Source of the DNA: Psychrobacter sp. DAB_AL43B
GTDB lineage: Bacteria; Pseudomonadota; Gammaproteobacteria; Pseudomonadales; Moraxellaceae
Length of the DNA: 64,000 nucleotides
NCBI RefSeq assembly: GCF_900168255.1
Contig: NZ_LT799838.1
Coordinates: forward strand, 2,232,001 to 2,296,000
Reading direction: 5' to 3'
The notes under the pieces are model-generated. The model was not told the DNA's origin. It saw only the letters and a program-made list of their open reading frames with translations, and did no database searches. This document shows positions 60,401 through 64,000 of the stretch, piece by piece. The stretch's first letter is position 1. Each line of letters starts with the position of its first letter. The translations under genes and the position numbers were made by a program.

Positions 60401-62402
60401 TACGAATAAGATTTGGCGTACCAGCCGCATCAATCGACAGACGACCTTTTGGCACATCAGCGGTATCGACTTGACCATCGAAGCGCGCATCAAAGACAGA
60501 AAGCTCACCACCAATAATATCGACACTGGCATCACCGCCACCCGTGATACCGATAGCACGGCCATCTTGGGTGGCATCAAGTTGCGCCTGCAAATCCGTA
60601 TTATTAAAATTAATAATATGACGCTGTCCTTTGACACGGTTTTTAGTGATATTCAGCATGCGCCCGCGCGCGCTGATACGTCCTGTTAGGCGCTCGAGTG
60701 GTAAGTCACTGCGATATTTTTTGGGGAGTAAGCCATTGGTGCGCGCATCAATCTGCCATGTTAACGGACGCTTTTTGCTCGCCAGTTGAATTTGCCCAGT
60801 TCCTGATAAATCGCCTACCACCCCTTTATAGTTTAGGCGGTTGATATCGATGACATTGCCAGCTTTACGTATACCCACATCGTAGTTGCCTTTAGGAGCA
60901 GCATTAAGCTCATTAATAACCGCTTTGCCATCGACAGATAAACGCGAACCACGGACGATGACATTTGCCTGGCCGCTTGGACTATCAACATTACCGATAT
61001 TTGGTAATTGACGACGCACTAGATTCTGCCACGTGGCATCAATATACCAAGGCGCGGCTTGTTTAGATTTAGCTAGGGTTTTACCCTGTATTATTTTAGC
61101 ATTAACATGCTCGCCATCTCGCTGCCGTAAATCAGCATTGAGCTGTAGATTACCGGTGGTATTTTTTTGTTGATAATGGACGAACAGCTTGCCATTAAGC
61201 TTTTGCGGCGCATAGGCTTTAAAATCTGCATAGTCATTAGGAATGGCGCGGCGAATATCAAAATTACGACCGGTTGCCACTACTTTGGCATCAAAGCTGT
61301 TTTTCCAATCTAAAATACCTTGCGCAAATAAACGCCCAGCAGGAACGTCGGCATTCAGACTATCAATGCGTAGTTGACTGTTGGCAATGACTGCGCGCCC
61401 TTGATAATGTCCTGAAGGAATGTCTTTAGCGGTCAATTCCGTATTGATACGCAAGCGTATCTCAGAGATAACGCCTGATGCCGTCGCTGTACCACTTTTT
61501 AGGTGGATATTTTGACTGTCTGCATAGGGGACAAGGATATCATCCCACTGAAGTTTGGCTTGGAATGGTGCACCATCATCTAGTCCTTGTACAACAATAT
61601 CACCACTCACATCACTATCATTGTAGCGGCTACGTACCTTGCCTACGGTACGTTTTAGGCTACCAGTTGCTGTGATATTGAGCGGATCTACATAAACCTT
61701 CTCTAATGCGCTGACTTCAGCAATTGCCGTAAGATCTAGCGGATAGTCGCCTTGCAGATCGATATTACCTTTTAATGCACTGATTTTTACAATATCAGCA
61801 TAGTGGAGGTCGCCACGACCAACGGTGACTTCACTGCCTACCCATGTTAAATCACGCGCGGTAATATCATGGATGACGATATCATCTCTAGTAACCTGTT
61901 TATAAATAATGGTTTTTACTTTTGCTTGATCAAAACGCAGATTGACCGGCAAACTGAGGGTTTTATAGTCGAAGGCTTCGCCCGTTGGCGGCTTGTTATT
62001 GATAATTTCAATGGTTTGTATGTCTGCATCGCGCAAATGTACTTCTTTGGCAAAAACCGCGCGCCAGCCTATTTTGACGTATGCCTTATCTACCAGTACC
62101 TCAAGATCATCGGTCGCTCTGATGTCGATATCAGTGACCCAAATACCATCGCGCAGGTTACCGCGACCATACTTAAACCCAATACCCGTTTCCGCACTGA
62201 TTTTCTCTAAAATAAACTTAGTACCTGATTCAGTACCAGCCGCATACAGAAATATGGCGAACATAATCGCCAGCACGATAAGAATGAGCACCATCAGTTT
62301 TAGCAAAAAAGACAGTGGGTACCATCGTCTTACTGCACGGGCATCTCGCTGTGCCGGATCTTCATCCAAAGGCTTATTAGGCGGGGTATTTTTGGTCAAC
62401 AT
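57408..62402 (-). CDS. tamB: TamB, inner-membrane part of the translocation and assembly module
   Basis: Large AsmA-like protein that spans the periplasm, partners TamA and moves phospholipid or assists outer-membrane protein assembly. One N-terminal membrane helix (about 30-52), a long series of beta-helix repeats (recurring IRIRKLNYNGEAGAV and GDLSGTGQIQL-like motifs) and the conserved C-terminal TamB domain ending in YVTPDLYIRYGVGVFN and a terminal Phe. About 1664 residues, longer than E. coli (1259). Internal segments near 660, 720 and 780 repeat each other closely (DARFDGQVDTADVPKGRLSI, then FDGVLDAEQLPAGKLTIDAS), suggesting repeat growth. ATG 62402 is preferred to TTG 62411. Confidence 0.95.
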   Translation of the reverse strand: MLTKNTPPNKPLDEDPAQRDARAVRRWYPLSFLLKLMVLILIVLAIMFAIFLYAAGTESGTKFILEKISAETGIGFKYGRGNLRDGIWVTDIDIRATDDLEVLVDKAYVKIGWRAVFAKEVHLRDADIQTIEIINNKPPTGEAFDYKTLSLPVNLRFDQAKVKTIIYKQVTRDDIVIHDITARDLTWVGSEVTVGRGDLHYADIVKISALKGNIDLQGDYPLDLTAIAEVSALEKVYVDPLNITATGSLKRTVGKVRSRYNDSDVSGDIVVQGLDDGAPFQAKLQWDDILVPYADSQNIHLKSGTATASGVISEIRLRINTELTAKDIPSGHYQGRAVIANSQLRIDSLNADVPAGRLFAQGILDWKNSFDAKVVATGRNFDIRRAIPNDYADFKAYAPQKLNGKLFVHYQQKNTTGNLQLNADLRQRDGEHVNAKIIQGKTLAKSKQAAPWYIDATWQNLVRRQLPNIGNVDSPSGQANVIVRGSRLSVDGKAVINELNAAPKGNYDVGIRKAGNVIDINRLNYKGVVGDLSGTGQIQLASKKRPLTWQIDARTNGLLPKKYRSDLPLERLTGRISARGRMLNITKNRVKGQRHIINFNNTDLQAQLDATQDGRAIGITGGGDASVDIIGGELSVFDARFDGQVDTADVPKGRLSIDAAGTPNLIRIRKLNYNGEAGAVKANGVIDLRQDIGWNVDGRFDKFNLGYFLPNNAAIITGDLKTSGVWQSAPKNNTKATGKLKNFVVNFDGVLDAEQLPAGKLTIDASGDAQLIRIKRFRHVGAAGSIDAKGTVDVRQGIAWDIDAVMNRFNLGYFFKDIPSTITGTIDTNGRWSDTQQIINIKQVNLNGILKGRPLSAKGSLNAKMHLPKDLASYFKRLQTQDAQAQYKQVNALIDSLNADNLVLRWGDNYITANGNAKQLQAKINITSLDQLSDKLAGKVSGGATLSQPAGQALPTIYIDLVGERISLPGFTLRQGRIHGKLVNLANSPSQLIVTAKGLDAAGQSFKSLDATFNGTERSHVVDLDLANEELDISARLKGGFNRDQLSWSGVIGKGQVKSKYATLNQLQPAQLIVNLPKKQGKNSTDLKVQLAAHCWQATDQAGKLCLRKNLIASAASGQVDLAIQKIDTSLFSAFLPKDIDWHGKINGKAIVGWQRGRPPTINTTLYSDNGKIGLIQDGDSAPVTLPYKRISLIAVSVPNGLKIRSDINTGRGARGYAEVIVDPYKTPKPISGALVLNELNLAVFKPFFPGMRVLEGNITMAGGLGGTLDKPQFYGDVKLADGRVAMLGLPVNLTKVNANAKIRGTQAVIDGKFNSGTGTGTLTGTVDWQQKLQAKLSIIGKGLVLTQPPLLVAEVNPDIDIIVRPGDRYVNITGAVSVPSATIRPPEASEDIVTQSEDVVVLDRRLIGNIDEVLAISKPWSINADIGIDLGNDINFRGFGAVIPLAGAINITQNGTGIMRAKGVVQVSRRTNINAFGQNLELNYGQVRFNGDVMKPNLSIEAVKNISGKTVGVRVKGNTESPNIIVFNNAGLTQQQAMNALITGRINNKSATQISEQGFKSQVTNNLAAAGLSFGLSGTRNLTNQIGQAFGFQSLTVDASGSSEDTNVNVTGYVTPDLYIRYGVGVFNAQNSLSVRYQLTRRIYVEATSAAENAVDVVYSWQF

Positions 62403-62525
62403 GACACTCAACTACGTTAAAGAATGATTACCAGCAATTGCTAGAATAAAAACAGCACTGTTTTTGATGTATATATTAGGTCATTAATCTCAAGTATCTA
62501 ATACTAACGACCTCATACTAAATAT

Positions 62526-64000
62526 TTATAGAGGCGATCCGATAAACAAATGTAGCCTAACGGGAATACTCTCCTCTGTTACACCAGCCGCAACATCCAC
62601 GCGCACAACGCCTACCGGCGACGCCCAGCGGATACCAACACCCACACCAACTTTGGTGTCCGTATCAAAATCTTTGTCATAGGCGTTACCGACATCGGTG
62701 AAAAATGCACCGCGAAAGCCCGGTCTAAATTCATAGTTATATTCTGCACTACCAACCGCAAGGATTTGCCCACCCGTCAGATAACCTTTATCAATTGGCG
62801 ATAAGCTTTCGTAGTCATAACCACGAATACTTTGATCACCACCGGCAAAGAAGCGTAATTTATAAGGCACCTCATAAAAGTCATCTGCCCAAATATAACC
62901 CGCATTGACGCTACCAAGTACTTGGTGTTTATCATCCGTACCAAAGCTATAAATACCGCTCACGCCAGCGCGAACGATTGCCAAGTCAGTATCACTCAGT
63001 GCTTTTTCAGCACCGGCTTCAATGGCATAATACTGGCGTATGCCGCGAGTAGGATTGGTTGCGCTATCCATATCAGCTTTACTGACGCCATAACCAAATA
63101 ATAATGCTTGCTGTCGCGGTTTAGAGGAAGAAAAGCGTATAGGAAGATCGTCTATATCTGCCTCATCAACACCCGTTTCTAACTCATCTAAACGGTAGCG
63201 AGCAGAGTAGCTACGATTCCAGCCATTTTCACGGCGGATGTTACGCGTTAATGCCGCTTTTAAGGTTTTAGTAGACAAATCAAAAGTGCCTTCACCTTGA
63301 TCAATGACTTCTTCTTCGTAGGTTAAACGTGCCTCTAACTTATCATTTAAAGGATGGTTCCATGGCCGGCTCGCATAAACACCGACATTTTTAGTAATCC
63401 TTGAAACTTCTGTTTCCACCCCTGCTTGATAGCCTTTACGGTTGAGCAGATTATAATCTATTTTAGCGGTTGCGCGGACACCGGTATCCGTACCATAACC
63501 AAGACCGATTTGGGCGTCGCGTGGTTTACTAGCAGAAACGAATACGTATAATGGTACTTTTTTACTCTCTAACACTTCCTGTGGTGTTTTACGTCCTGCC
63601 AATGTAGGGGGGACAAAATTTTCGTCAGCCAGTATGTTTTCCTCATCAGGAAATATTTTTTGCGCGATATCACTAATAGTGTCACTGATTTTACCTAGAA
63701 TACTATTTGATTCCTGGTCTTTTTCGTCTAACACGCGATCATTTGGCAAACGACTTAGACGCTCCGCTTTTTGTTTAATCGCTTGCAGCTTCTCAACTGT
63801 TTCTTCGTCAGCTTCAAACTCAATAGCTGCGATATCAGCAGCGTCGACTTTTTCTCCACTATTGGTGTAAAGAGTACCATCATTGCCAGTACTATCATTT
63901 TGGCTGGTGTCACTAACATCGGAGGCGACATCAAGCTCGTCATTTGTCGTATCATTATCACCACTACTATTTGGTGAGTTATCAAACGCTAAAGTGCTGC
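62526..64000 (-). CDS. tamA: TamA, outer-membrane part of the module (5' end missing)
   Basis: BamA/Omp85-family barrel that partners TamB. About 490 residues are visible; the frame stays open to the right window edge, so the start and the first POTRA domains lie outside. The barrel starts near 63530 with RDAQIGLGYGTDTG. It has the family motif FFAGGDQSIRGYDYESLSP (63-64 aa before the end strands) and ends with WASPVGVVRVDVAAG and a final Leu. Before the barrel is a long Asp/Asn/Ser/Thr-rich stretch (63560-63998) that looks like an insertion in the last POTRA domain. tamB follows after 123 bases. Confidence 0.93.
   Translation of the reverse strand, partial: STLAFDNSPNSSGDNDTTNDELDVASDVSDTSQNDSTGNDGTLYTNSGEKVDAADIAAIEFEADEETVEKLQAIKQKAERLSRLPNDRVLDEKDQESNSILGKISDTISDIAQKIFPDEENILADENFVPPTLAGRKTPQEVLESKKVPLYVFVSASKPRDAQIGLGYGTDTGVRATAKIDYNLLNRKGYQAGVETEVSRITKNVGVYASRPWNHPLNDKLEARLTYEEEVIDQGEGTFDLSTKTLKAALTRNIRRENGWNRSYSARYRLDELETGVDEADIDDLPIRFSSSKPRQQALLFGYGVSKADMDSATNPTRGIRQYYAIEAGAEKALSDTDLAIVRAGVSGIYSFGTDDKHQVLGSVNAGYIWADDFYEVPYKLRFFAGGDQSIRGYDYESLSPIDKGYLTGGQILAVGSAEYNYEFRPGFRGAFFTDVGNAYDKDFDTDTKVGVGVGIRWASPVGVVRVDVAAGVTEESIPVRLHLFIGSPL

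Overview
The window is chromosomal housekeeping DNA from a gammaproteobacterium of the family Moraxellaceae, most likely Psychrobacter. This is inferred from moderate GC, from protein sequences that resemble Psychrobacter and Acinetobacter, and from local gene orders such as prmA / zinc-ribbon DUF3426 gene / fis / purH, cmk-rpsA-ihfB-lapA-pyrF and iscRSUA-hscBA-fdx. I see no rRNA, tRNA, insertion sequence, phage, plasmid or CRISPR array, and no block that looks recently acquired.

Layout. 1-5.7 kb: the tail of a HopJ-family gene, a YeaC/DUF1315 gene, nadK, a Bax-inhibitor-1 membrane protein and an orphan copper-type P-ATPase (ccoI-like). 6.1-9.5 kb: PBP1B with a TPR lipoprotein just downstream. 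9.7-14.4 kb: prmA, a zinc-ribbon/DUF3426 membrane protein, fis and purH. 14.6-17.2 kb: ppiD and hupB on the minus strand. 17.7-18.4 kb: an SCP2/UbiJ-like membrane-tailed protein. 18.6-25.2 kb: a full isc iron-sulfur assembly locus with a recognisable IscR-type operator at its promoter. 25.3-33.0 kb, all minus: a class III nucleotide cyclase, a HIT protein, mfd, rraA and an NAD(P)-binding protein. 33.5 kb: rpsT. 33.9-42.2 kb, minus: a histidine phosphatase, a metallophosphoesterase, pyrF, lapA, ihfB, rpsA, cmk, tadA and ung. 42.3-46.0 kb: clpA and clpS, separated by an unusual 706-base gap. 46.1-53.6 kb: a coiled-coil membrane protein, argC, hemE, proB, obgE and a long-form gap gene. 54.0-57.3 kb: a lipocalin with a long repeat-bearing N-terminal extension, a Nudix/ThiE-like fusion and Fur-box-controlled hemP. 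57.4 kb to the end: tamB and most of tamA.

How the genes work together. The isc genes make and deliver Fe-S clusters under IscR feedback. TamA and TamB form the outer-membrane translocation module. PBP1B builds peptidoglycan, probably with the lipoprotein beside it. ClpS and ClpA feed N-end-rule substrates to ClpP. rpsA, rpsT, prmA, rraA, obgE and tadA serve translation and RNA turnover. ung and mfd serve DNA repair.

No wholly new system stands out. The most distinctive signals are: low-complexity insertions in otherwise conserved proteins (ClpA, CcoI, TamA); a lipocalin fused to a repeat-bearing disordered tail ahead of its membrane segment; extra control points inside the isc locus; a 7-bp repeat ahead of prmA; and hairpins placed directly before purH and rpsT.
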